DNA of 52,399 nt from a virus. The DNA is taken from IMG/VR virus record IMGVR_UViG_3300021197_000246, positions 1 to 52,399 of that record; one strand, given 5' to 3'. Shown piece by piece: positions 20,758 through 26,283 of the stretch (its first letter is position 1; each line of letters opens with the position of its first letter). A program made the translations under genes and the position numbers. The notes beneath the pieces were generated by a model. It was not told where the DNA came from. It did no database searches and saw only the letters and a list, made by a program, of their open reading frames with translations.

Positions 20758-21186
20758 TCACGGGGACGCAGGACGCAGGACGCAGGACCACGCATCTACA
20801 GCCTTGGCCCGCAGGGCGCAGGGCAACCCCGACAACGGACCATCATATAGGGCCGCAGGGCGCAGGACATCGATCCGTGAACCTTGCAACTCGGGCGCTA
20901 AACCCCCGTCAAACAAAAGTGCATCGCCCTTAGAGGGGCAGTGGAGCAAGAAAAAACTTACGCCATTACAGCGCGTATGCCCCAAATGCCACGCGATCTG
21001 GGACTTTGACAGCCTAACGCGGCTGTTTTTAATTATTTTTAATTCAAGCCAGATTGGAACCCCGTCCATGCACAAATATGTGTCGGGCATGCCCTCCCCG
21101 ACACGGTTCTCAATCCTCTGATAATGAGACTTTTTCGGGAGTTTTTGCTTCAATGAAGTCCACAGTGATTTCTCTGTCTTTGGCAT
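20758..21186 (-). CDS. VRR-NUC-like PD-(D/E)XK nuclease
   Basis: I chose ATG 21184-21186 with AGAGGA seven bases upstream; a TTG two codons earlier is possible. It starts MPKTEKSLWTSLKQKLPKKS, then HYQRIENRVGEGMPDTYLCM and DGVPIWLELKIIKN. E (RIEN), G-x-PD and ELK form the metal-binding core of a VRR-NUC or Holliday-junction-resolvase-like fold. Such phage nucleases may trim branched DNA before packaging. The start overlaps TerS by 77 bases, suggesting co-expression. The last 45 residues are encoded by the GGACGCA repeat area (VLRPAAL, CVLRPASP) and are probably not functional. Confidence 0.75.
   Translation of the reverse strand: MPKTEKSLWTSLKQKLPKKSHYQRIENRVGEGMPDTYLCMDGVPIWLELKIIKNSRVRLSKSQIAWHLGHTRCNGVSFFLLHCPSKGDALLFDGGLAPELQGSRIDVLRPAALYDGPLSGLPCALRAKAVDAWSCVLRPASP
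20764..20784 (+). repeat. Tandem GGACGCA repeat, cluster 3 (within nuclease 3' end)
   Basis: Three exact tandem copies of GGACGCA, with further degenerate units (GCAGGGCGCAGGG at 20811-20823; CCGCAGGGCGCAGGAC at 20852-20867) to the right. They lie inside the 3' end of the leftward nuclease frame, where the complementary strand encodes repeated VLRPA. Other clusters of the same unit are at 19331-19351, 19968-19988 and 20716-20738. Confidence 0.75.
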
Positions 21187-21655
21187 CTTCAATCCTCTTC
21201 ATGTCATCGAAGGCATGTGGGTGCTGCTTACGCAGATCAGCAAGTCGAGAGACAATCTCTTCACGCGACAGCTTATCAAGCTGGTGAATGTGCTGCTGCT
21301 CACGTCTATCAATCGTCAGCCCACCAAGTGCAGATCGAATCTTCTCTGCGTTAATGGCGGCAGAGAATTGTCCCTCTTCCTCCGCGCCCCTCGACAGTTC
21401 GTCTAGACGTTTCAACTGACCGACCAATGTCACACCATATCTTTTCTGTCTGTCTTCCCGAAGTTCTTTGATCAACTCCACGACAGCCGGATAAGATTTT
21501 CCGTCAAGAAGTTTTGCGGCATGCTGCGCTGCCGAGTCAGTCGCGTATCCAGCCAACCTAGCGCAGCCAGCATTGCTGTTGCGCCCCTCGACATAATGCT
21601 TTGCAAACTCTCGCTGGCGTTGTGTCAATCCTGCTGGTCTTCCAACCTTTGCCAA
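21110..21655 (-). CDS. terS: Terminase small subunit (TerS)
   Basis: I chose TTG 21653-21655 because AGGAG lies eight bases upstream and no ATG fits. The protein (181 aa) starts MAKVGRPAGLTQRQREFAKH and continues YVEGRNSNAGCARLAGYATD, an N-terminal helix-turn-helix typical of Terminase_2-type small subunits. The middle and end are long helices for oligomerisation and TerL contact. TerS recognises the packaging site on phage DNA. It is unusual in being 3.5 kb from TerL and embedded in the rightward early region, next to the probable origin and a phage-type promoter. Confidence 0.85.
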   Translation of the reverse strand: MAKVGRPAGLTQRQREFAKHYVEGRNSNAGCARLAGYATDSAAQHAAKLLDGKSYPAVVELIKELREDRQKRYGVTLVGQLKRLDELSRGAEEEGQFSAAINAEKIRSALGGLTIDRREQQHIHQLDKLSREEIVSRLADLRKQHPHAFDDMKRIEDAKDREITVDFIEAKTPEKVSLSED

Positions 21656-21661
21656 GTCAAA

Positions 21662-21685
21662 TTCTCCTATAGTGTTTTTCCACGG
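21662..21685 (-). promoter_or_regulatory. T7/SP6-like promoter element, leftward copy
   Basis: Reading left, the element has CCGTG, then GAAAAACACTATAGGAGAA. It matches the rightward copy at 21851-21874 in 20 of 24 positions, with identical core AAAACACTATAGGA. T7 promoters contain CACTATAGGG and SP6 promoters GACACTATAG, so it looks like a single-subunit RNA polymerase promoter. With the start at G 21667, TerS mRNA would have a 12-base leader beginning GGAG, directly a ribosome site. Promoter use is inferred; no such polymerase gene was seen. Confidence 0.55.
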
Positions 21686-21740
21686 GTAACCCCAACCAAA
21701 ACAAAAAAGCAACGCGCGGCGGACTCCGAGGCCTATGAAG

Positions 21741-21850
21741 TGTTACGAACGTGCCGAAGTGTGCCGAGAATAACTTAATAAAAACAATGCTCGTAACACT
21801 CGTAACACTCGTAACACCTAATTTGAAAAAAAAATAAAAAAAAACTTTAT
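21741..21850. other. Candidate replication origin: iterons and A-rich tract
   Basis: CTCGTAACA occurs three times in tandem at 21790-21816, with an inverted relative (TGTTACGAAC) at 21741-21750 and a GTGCCGA pair ten bases apart (21751, 21761). An A-rich tract of about 23 bases follows at 21824-21844. Short iterons beside an AT-rich melting region are typical of origins. It lies between the divergent promoter-like elements and beside terS. Origin function is inferred. Confidence 0.45.
21790..21816 (+). repeat. Tandem 9-bp iterons CTCGTAACA x3
   Basis: Three exact 9-bp tandem copies, with a partial unit before and CCTA after. Possible binding sites for an initiator or regulator protein. Confidence 0.85.
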
Positions 21851-21874
21851 CCGTGAGAAAACACTATAGGAAAG
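21851..21874 (+). promoter_or_regulatory. T7/SP6-like promoter element, rightward copy
   Basis: Sequence CCGTGAGAAAACACTATAGG then AAAG. It is the inverted partner of the leftward copy at 21662-21685. It would start rightward RNA at about 21869, about 140 bases before the first gene of the long early operon at 22007. No other copy of the extended element was found by eye. Confidence 0.5.
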
Positions 21875-21895
21875 TGAACAACGTGAAAAAAAGTG

Positions 21896-21916
21896 TTTGC
21901 ATTGTATGGGATTATA
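21896..21916 (+). promoter_or_regulatory. Recurrent TTTGCAT..ATGGGATTATA motif (site 3)
   Basis: Similar to sites at 19397 and 19992. A further ATGGGAT follows at 21948-21954. They lie in the 350-base region between terS and the long early operon; nothing coding is seen in 21656-22006. The region therefore holds promoters, iterons and this motif, and likely the operon leader. Confidence 0.4.
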
Positions 21917-22006
21917 TGTGACTCTCCATTAAAGACTATATGTAACCACATGGGATGGACCCAGAATAAACCACCGAGGTCCGAGTTGCAAGGAGGTAGA
22001 GCAACG

Positions 22007-22225
22007 ATGCAATGGTTAAAGACAAAGATCGCAGAGGCGAGTGATGAGCAGCTTCAGGTATGGTACGCGAATGCCATGCACACGAGCATGACTTCTTTGG
22101 GTCACACCAAGGGTCATTGGAACATGGTCTATGCGACCAAGTATCTTGAGGAGTTGAGTGATCGTGGTGTGTTCATTGATTTTGGCAAGCGTAAGCCAGT
22201 GTTTAATGGGGAGGGGTGTTACTAA
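22007..22225 (+). CDS. Small early protein, 72 aa
   Basis: I chose ATG 22007 with AAGGAGG upstream; the open frame extends further left without a ribosome site. It starts MQWLKTKIAEASDEQLQVWY and continues ANAMHTSMTSLGHTKGHWNM, then VYATKYLEELSDRGVFIDFG, helical with several His and Trp. First gene of a long operon of small overlapping genes running to the helicase. The function is not recognised. Confidence 0.55.
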   Translation: MQWLKTKIAEASDEQLQVWYANAMHTSMTSLGHTKGHWNMVYATKYLEELSDRGVFIDFGKRKPVFNGEGCY

Positions 22226-22440
22226 TGGCTGACTATATTTACAAGCGCAAGGATGGGGGTGAGACCCTTTGCTATGGCAAGGTCGATCCCTTTGCGAATT
22301 ATGCTTTGGTCTGTGAGGACGAGGGCATGGATGGGATTGCTGCTGACATTGGTCCTGATACTGCGACCACTTGGTTGGGCGTGTGTCGGCATCTGGAGAA
22401 AAACTATTGTGACAACATTGAGCAAGTGGAGACGGTGTGA
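22225..22440 (+). CDS. Small acidic early protein, 71 aa
   Basis: ATG 22225 overlaps the preceding TAA (TAATG) after GGGGAGGGG. It starts MADYIYKRKDGGETLCYGKV, then DPFANYALVCEDEGMDGIAA and a helix with WLGVCRHLEKNYCDNIEQVE. Four Cys are spread without a clear zinc pattern. The function is unknown. Confidence 0.55.
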   Translation: MADYIYKRKDGGETLCYGKVDPFANYALVCEDEGMDGIAADIGPDTATTWLGVCRHLEKNYCDNIEQVETV

Positions 22441-22679
22441 TGATTAGAATGAAATTGACTATGGTTGATGACTCTCTTGATCCTGCTCTTGATCAGCCTG
22501 TGCTTTTGTATGGCACGGAGTTCAAGATGTTTGAACAGACAAAGAAGAGGGGTGACCGTGAGCGCAGGGTCACCATCATTCAACAGACGGGGACATATAG
22601 TGTCACGCAGGTAGCGGAGGATTTGATTGATCTTCAGAACATGATCCAAAACCCTCGCCTTAAAAGCGTAAGTGATTAG
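22440..22679 (+). CDS. Small early protein, 79 aa
   Basis: Starts at ATG 22440 in a TGATG overlap. MIRMKLTMVDDSLDPALDQP, then VLLYGTEFKMFEQTKKRGDR and IIQQTGTYSVTQVAEDLIDL. Mixed alpha/beta, no recognised motif. Part of the operon of small hypothetical genes before the helicase. Confidence 0.55.
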   Translation: MIRMKLTMVDDSLDPALDQPVLLYGTEFKMFEQTKKRGDRERRVTIIQQTGTYSVTQVAEDLIDLQNMIQNPRLKSVSD

Positions 22680-22690
22680 GAGATACAGTG

Positions 22691-23116
22691 ATGGGACTTG
22701 ATATGCATTTGAATGGAAGCAGGTATCTTTCCACTTGGAATGACGATGGTGGCAAGGTTGAGCCAATTATGATTGATGGGTTCCCTTTGATTAAGGAGCA
22801 GCTAGAGATTGGTTACTGGCGCAAACATGCACCACTGCATCATATGATCGTTGAGAAGTTCAACGATGGTGAGGACGACTGTAGGCCAATCGATCTGACC
22901 CCGAAGGATCTGCGACTGATAGCGGCTGCGCTGCGTGACGGAGAGTTTCCTGATGATGAGGAATGTCATGGGTTTTTCTTTGGTGACGAGGATTGGTGGG
23001 CCGACTGTCGAGATGAGGCGGAGGAAGATGCGAAGATCTTTGATGCCGCTGCCGACTGGTTGGATAAAAAAGATCCGGCTTTTTTTAAATACGTTGAATA
23101 CAGAGCGTCTTGGTAG
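22691..23116 (+). CDS. MGLDMHL-type conserved phage protein, 141 aa
   Basis: I chose ATG 22691 (AGGAG eight bases upstream). It starts MGLDMHLNGSRYLSTWNDDG, then has QLEIGYWRKHAPLHHMIVEK and NDGEDDCRPIDLTPKDLRLI, followed by DGEFPDDEECHGFFFGDEDW. The GLDMxL start, YWRK/H, and DGxxDC and FFFG blocks are those of a widespread phage family of unknown function, sometimes labelled phosphoglycerate kinase-like without basis. Acidic C-terminal region. Confidence 0.65.
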   Translation: MGLDMHLNGSRYLSTWNDDGGKVEPIMIDGFPLIKEQLEIGYWRKHAPLHHMIVEKFNDGEDDCRPIDLTPKDLRLIAAALRDGEFPDDEECHGFFFGDEDWWADCRDEAEEDAKIFDAAADWLDKKDPAFFKYVEYRASW

Positions 23117-23127
23117 GAGGTGTAGTG

Positions 23128-23376
23128 ATGGGACATAGACACATGATCGATGGCGCACATGCCCAGATTGAAATAATCAAGGTCAGGGATTGGGAGGACG
23201 ATGGTAAGGACCAGTTGTTGGCTCTGGCTTCCTTCACTTGGGACTGTCAGATGTGCTGGCTAGAGTTTTCTAACAGCGTGATGCGGATTGCGGACACTAT
23301 GTATTCTCAATTTGACGAGGCGTTTGATGGCGTCACGCAATATGTTCAATTCAAAACTGACAGGGAGGTGCAGTGA
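23128..23376 (+). CDS. Small early protein, 82 aa
   Basis: ATG 23128 follows TAGGAGGTGTAGTG. It starts MGHRHMIDGAHAQIEIIKVR, then WEDDGKDQLLALASFTWDCQ and WLEFSNSVMRIADTMYSQFD. No motif recognised. It is coupled by TGATG to the next gene. Confidence 0.5.
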   Translation: MGHRHMIDGAHAQIEIIKVRDWEDDGKDQLLALASFTWDCQMCWLEFSNSVMRIADTMYSQFDEAFDGVTQYVQFKTDREVQ

Positions 23377-23621
23377 TGCGTAGTGGCTGGGTAATTGTAA
23401 CCGACACCCTGTGTGAAGGGTGGCAGGCATGGGGCGAGCAGTCCGATGATGTTGAGGTCTATGCTACTAAAGAAGAGGCAGAGGCTGAGATCGAAGATGC
23501 CTTTGACGATTTGGTACGCAACCAGATTGAAAGCGGCATGGAGCCGGACCAAGAGCCGGATGCATTTGTTGTGCGGCTTAATGAGTACACTAGAGGAAGG
23601 AAGGCGATTTATTATGGGTAA
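23376..23621 (+). CDS. Small early protein with EVYATKEEAEAE segment, 81 aa
   Basis: ATG 23376 (TGATG overlap). It starts MRSGWVIVTDTLCEGWQAWG, and the part DDVEVYATKEEAEAEIEDAF looks like a strand followed by a helix, as in many small phage proteins with WVI..GW start. Acidic. Function unknown. Confidence 0.5.
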   Translation: MRSGWVIVTDTLCEGWQAWGEQSDDVEVYATKEEAEAEIEDAFDDLVRNQIESGMEPDQEPDAFVVRLNEYTRGRKAIYYG

Positions 23622-23811
23622 GGTAAAGGGTTGGCTGATGGACATGGAGGAAGATGCCATGTGGATGAGCCGAGATTCGTGGGCCGCGAGGCATGGTTCA
23701 CATAATCTGGACGTATATGATGAGGCCGTAGAACACTGGTCAGATCATGTGGAGTCTGCGGGCAAGGAAGCATATGGGAACGTGGAGATGGAGGATGACG
23801 ATGAAAGTTGA
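23614..23811 (+). CDS. Small acidic early protein, 65 aa
   Basis: Starts at ATG 23614 and overlaps the previous gene by 8 bases. MGKVKGWLMDMEEDAMWMSR, then DSWAARHGSHNLDVYDEAVE and a strongly acidic end. The N-terminal MEEDAMWMSRD is of a kind found in small phage proteins. It ends inside the start of the next gene. No function. Confidence 0.5.
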   Translation: MGKVKGWLMDMEEDAMWMSRDSWAARHGSHNLDVYDEAVEHWSDHVESAGKEAYGNVEMEDDDES

Positions 23812-23968
23812 TTTCATAAAGGTGGCGAAGGATGACTTGAGTGCTTATCAAGGCGATGAAAGCATAGCATGGTATGTGGCTGGTTTGTTGGAGTGGCTCT
23901 ACGATGTTGATCCGGAATTTCGTCAAGACCTTAACGCGCAGTGGGATAGAATAAAGGATAAGCAGTGA
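23801..23968 (+). CDS. Small early protein, 55 aa
   Basis: ATG 23801 follows GGAGG by six bases and overlaps the previous stop. It starts MKVDFIKVAKDDLSAYQGDE and reads SIAWYVAGLLEWLYDVDPEF, helical. No recognised motif; one of a row of coupled small genes. Confidence 0.5.
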   Translation: MKVDFIKVAKDDLSAYQGDESIAWYVAGLLEWLYDVDPEFRQDLNAQWDRIKDKQ

Positions 23969-24219
23969 TGCCAGTAGTTGAAAAACATTTGGAAAGGTTT
24001 GAAGCCATACAGGCGGAAGACAGGTCGTGCCTGTACATGAAATTTTATGAGGCCGTGCAAGAAGATGAAGACGGCGTGAGGTCGATGGAAAAACTTTATT
24101 ATAAGTGGTCCATATCTGATGCGGAAGCCCGTAAGTGGATTGATATTACTCTGGCTTATGTGTGTGGCTGGACGATGGGATCATTGATTGAGCAGGTCTT
24201 AGATGAGGACGAAGAATGA
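23968..24219 (+). CDS. Small acidic early protein, 83 aa
   Basis: ATG 23968 in a TGATG overlap. MPVVEKHLERFEAIQAEDRS, then YYKWSISDAEARKWIDITLA and YVCGWTMGSLIEQVLDEDEE. Helical and acidic at the end. Unknown function. Confidence 0.5.
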   Translation: MPVVEKHLERFEAIQAEDRSCLYMKFYEAVQEDEDGVRSMEKLYYKWSISDAEARKWIDITLAYVCGWTMGSLIEQVLDEDEE

Positions 24220-24578
24220 GGAATGCCAATAACAACAGCTATTATACCGAAGACAACTTGTTGCAGAACAAGCCCTATCGGTTGCGTGGGCAGGAGACGT
24301 GGGTCGATATCCAAAACCTGTCGGTGCAGATAATCAAGGAGAAAGCAGGCGTGTTCGTCTCTATCTATCCTGAGATCCACGAGGGGCGGGATAAAGACAA
24401 GCCCCTGCAAACCATGTTTGTGCCGTTCAGTGCGGCACCGACAGCCGACGACGAAGAAGCGAAGCTGCGCAAAGGCAGTGCTGAGATGACAGATCAGCAG
24501 AAGAAGAAGCAGCGTAAATACAGACTGTCAGGAAACAATGTGCGTAAATATAAAACCAGACAAGGAGACATGGTATGA
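24216..24578 (+). CDS. Early protein, 120 aa, beta part with basic tail
   Basis: Starts at ATG 24216 (ATGA overlap). NKPYRLRGQETWVDIQNLSV and QIIKEKAGVFVSIYPEIHEG form a beta-like core; the tail is basic and Gln/Lys-rich (QQKKKQRKYRLSGNNVRKYK). A nucleic-acid-binding role is plausible from charge but not shown. Confidence 0.5.
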   Translation: MRNANNNSYYTEDNLLQNKPYRLRGQETWVDIQNLSVQIIKEKAGVFVSIYPEIHEGRDKDKPLQTMFVPFSAAPTADDEEAKLRKGSAEMTDQQKKKQRKYRLSGNNVRKYKTRQGDMV

Positions 24579-24832
24579 ACGGCATGAACGGCAAGAGGAT
24601 GACTAGGGATATGCGTATAGCTTTGCTGAAGGCTCGCAATGAGCTGAAGGACATGAAGAATACAATCGTAGAGACAAACGATCTTTGGATTTCAGACCTC
24701 AGAAATCTTGAGTCTGCGCTCCACGTCATGGAAGTTACGTTTGGTTTTGCGCCGCCCAAAAAACAGGGGGCGTTTTGGATGGACTACGTTCTGAAAGAAG
24801 ACGTGCAGCCGGAGGAAGAAAACGATGATTAA
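24575..24832 (+). CDS. Small helical early protein, 85 aa
   Basis: It starts MNGMNGKRMTRDMRIALLKA and forms a coiled-coil-like helix RNELKDMKNTIVETNDLWIS and onward, then MEVTFGFAPPKKQGAFWMDY. The acidic end PEEENDD. No recognised family. Confidence 0.5.
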   Translation: MNGMNGKRMTRDMRIALLKARNELKDMKNTIVETNDLWISDLRNLESALHVMEVTFGFAPPKKQGAFWMDYVLKEDVQPEEENDD

Positions 24833-25013
24833 ATGGGTGTTGCTTGTGATCTCATTGACAGAACACAACACCCTCAACCATGAGGCTCTGGGCTTTTATG
24901 ATACAATAGCCCAGTGTCATGTGGCGGCGACTGAGTACCACTGGGAGGATCAAATGCCGCTCAATGAGGAAATGGTCTGCATGAGGATAGGTATCCAGGA
25001 TGGTGACGAGTAA
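24825..25013 (+). CDS. Small secreted-type two-Cys protein, 62 aa
   Basis: It starts MIKWVLLVISLTEHNTLNHE, a hydrophobic start of about 12 residues that could be a signal or anchor. GFYDTIAQCHVAATEYH and VCMRIGIQDGDE give the two-Cys pattern also seen at 4166-4393 and 35687-35947. Unknown function; host-surface interaction or envelope role is possible. Confidence 0.5.
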   Translation: MIKWVLLVISLTEHNTLNHEALGFYDTIAQCHVAATEYHWEDQMPLNEEMVCMRIGIQDGDE

Positions 25014-25212
25014 GTGGTATAGAGATGACTTGGGGCGGAGCCGCACAAGAGAGAGCATACGGCGTTGGCTTAACGCTGAGTACATTCCGGCACGAGATGA
25101 AGATCCAAGGGTCGAAGAGGTAGAAAAGACAACCGAAATTGTTCAATCGCTGGGGGGCGCAGGGCATGTTGAAGAGGCGTACTCTGCCCCGAAGCGGTGG
25201 GGGTATGATTAA
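25000..25212 (+). CDS. Small hydrophilic early protein, 70 aa
   Basis: Overlaps the previous gene by 14 bases. MVTSKWYRDDLGRSRTRESI then RRWLNAEYIPARDEDPRVEE, charged, followed by Gly/Ala-rich VQSLGGAGHVEEAYSAPKRW. No recognised family. Confidence 0.45.
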   Translation: MVTSKWYRDDLGRSRTRESIRRWLNAEYIPARDEDPRVEEVEKTTEIVQSLGGAGHVEEAYSAPKRWGYD

Positions 25213-25416
25213 ATGTATGTTGATAAAAGGCCGACATGCGAGTCGTGTGGCGCAGCACCATCTGACGTACACAACTCTGACGGCACATACGAATGCGCTG
25301 GGTGTTGGGTAAAGAGGAGGAAGAGACATGAAGCAGAGAGATCCAAATTGGCGAGGCATACGCAGGCACCATGTTATTCCCGACAAGAGGGATGGACTCA
25401 TCGCCAAGGGGCATGA
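25213..25416 (+). CDS. Small zinc-ribbon protein, 67 aa
   Basis: It starts MYVDKRPTCESCGAAPSDVH, then NSDGTYECAGCWVKRRKRHE. Two C-x2-C pairs, CESC and CAGC, 16 residues apart form a zinc-ribbon pattern. The tail is basic. It overlaps the next zinc-ribbon gene by 89 bases in another frame; the first half (to about residue 40) is the convincing part. Confidence 0.5.
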   Translation: MYVDKRPTCESCGAAPSDVHNSDGTYECAGCWVKRRKRHEAERSKLARHTQAPCYSRQEGWTHRQGA

Positions 25417-25552
25417 GCAGGACATGTCTTACGAGGGCCGATGTCCGAGGTGCGGGAGCCGAGATCGTGTGGAAGTACATGGGCACACTCAGTGTGTGGG
25501 GTGCCATGTTGTGATTGATGATTGTTGTCAGGGAGGTTCATGTGATTATTGA
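25328..25552 (+). CDS. Small zinc-ribbon protein, 74 aa
   Basis: It starts MKQRDPNWRGIRRHHVIPDK, then EGRCPRCGSRDRVEVHGHTQ and CVGCHVVIDDCCQGGSCDY. CPRC and CVGC form a clear zinc ribbon with extra Cys at the end. Probably a DNA- or RNA-binding or structural role; no specific family. Confidence 0.55.
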   Translation: MKQRDPNWRGIRRHHVIPDKRDGLIAKGHEQDMSYEGRCPRCGSRDRVEVHGHTQCVGCHVVIDDCCQGGSCDY

Positions 25553-25916
25553 GGGAGATGGATTGTTTGCGAAGCGCATGGCTAGGGGCCGGTGCCCATC
25601 GTGCGATGCCAAAGTAGAGGGCAACCAATGTACGGTGTGCAAGTTGCGCATCATTGACAGCCGACCACCATCTGATAAGATATCAGATGATACGTTACCA
25701 TCTGAGTGGGAGCCGGATATGCATGAAACATGGTTGTCTCCGACAGCGGAGCAGATAGCTGAGAAGGAAGAAAAACTTTCATGGTCTTCCGCTGTATCCA
25801 TTATCGAAGGCGTTGTCATGGAGAAGTTAGAGTACATGACTGACTACGGTAATGATTACACCGAGGATGACCGCAAAAAAGTGGAGGATGCATGGAACAG
25901 AATACTCAAGGGTTGA
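25542..25916 (+). CDS. Zinc-finger-containing early protein, 124 aa
   Basis: I chose GTG 25542 with GGGAGG five bases upstream. It starts MIIEGDGLFAKRMARGRCPS, with CPSC and CTVC (ARGRCPSCDAKVEGNQCTVC) as a zinc ribbon. The C-terminal part is acidic and helical (AEQIAEKEEKLSWSSAVSII) with YGNDYTEDDRKKVEDAWNRI. The third consecutive gene with CxxC pairs; possible duplication. Function unknown. Confidence 0.5.
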   Translation: MIIEGDGLFAKRMARGRCPSCDAKVEGNQCTVCKLRIIDSRPPSDKISDDTLPSEWEPDMHETWLSPTAEQIAEKEEKLSWSSAVSIIEGVVMEKLEYMTDYGNDYTEDDRKKVEDAWNRILKG

Positions 25917-26068
25917 CCCGGATCATTAGAATTCTTGACGAGGAGCTTACAGAGCTGATGACCGCAGGTCTGCACCGTCAGGCTGAAGAAACGCGCAAGC
26001 GTTTGGATACATACATTGACATGAGAAACTCTCAGGAAAGAAATACAGATGACAGACAACGTACTTAG
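25892..26068 (+). CDS. Small helical protein, 58 aa
   Basis: Starts at ATG 25892 with GGAGG six bases upstream and overlaps the previous gene. MEQNTQGLTRIIRILDEELT, then ELMTAGLHRQAEETRKRLDT, helical throughout. It overlaps the next gene by 20 bases. No recognised function. Confidence 0.55.
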   Translation: MEQNTQGLTRIIRILDEELTELMTAGLHRQAEETRKRLDTYIDMRNSQERNTDDRQRT

Positions 26069-26279
26069 TTTCCCCGTGAAGAAAGTTGAGAAGGCCAAAG
26101 AACCTGTGCCAAAGGTTTGTGAGATGGCAGCGGATCACTTTCAGGATCTGATCATCCTTGGTCAGAACAAGGAGGGGTCTGTGCAAATGGTCACGACCAT
26201 TCACGATCCCGCTGAGATCTTCTGGTATTTTGAGGCCGCAAGGTTTGGCATCATGCTAGGTGATACAGACTCGGAGTAG
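26049..26279 (+). CDS. Small early protein, 76 aa
   Basis: It starts MTDNVLSFPVKKVEKAKEPV. Then VCEMAADHFQDLIILGQNKE and GSVQMVTTIHDPAEIFWYFE. Similar small proteins with an HDPAEIFWYFEAARF-like end occur before phage helicases in my memory. It stops five bases before the helicase start. Unknown function. Confidence 0.5.
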   Translation: MTDNVLSFPVKKVEKAKEPVPKVCEMAADHFQDLIILGQNKEGSVQMVTTIHDPAEIFWYFEAARFGIMLGDTDSE

Positions 26280-26283
26280 CGAC

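Noticed and set aside
22688-23116. Phosphoglycerate kinase label often given to MGLDMxL-type phage proteins.
   Set aside because: The 141-residue protein has no nucleotide-binding or kinase motifs and is far too short.
25961-26010. CTGATGA followed later by GAAGAAAC, like a second hammerhead.
   Set aside because: The parts between cannot form the required helices, and the stretch is coding for a 58-aa protein.
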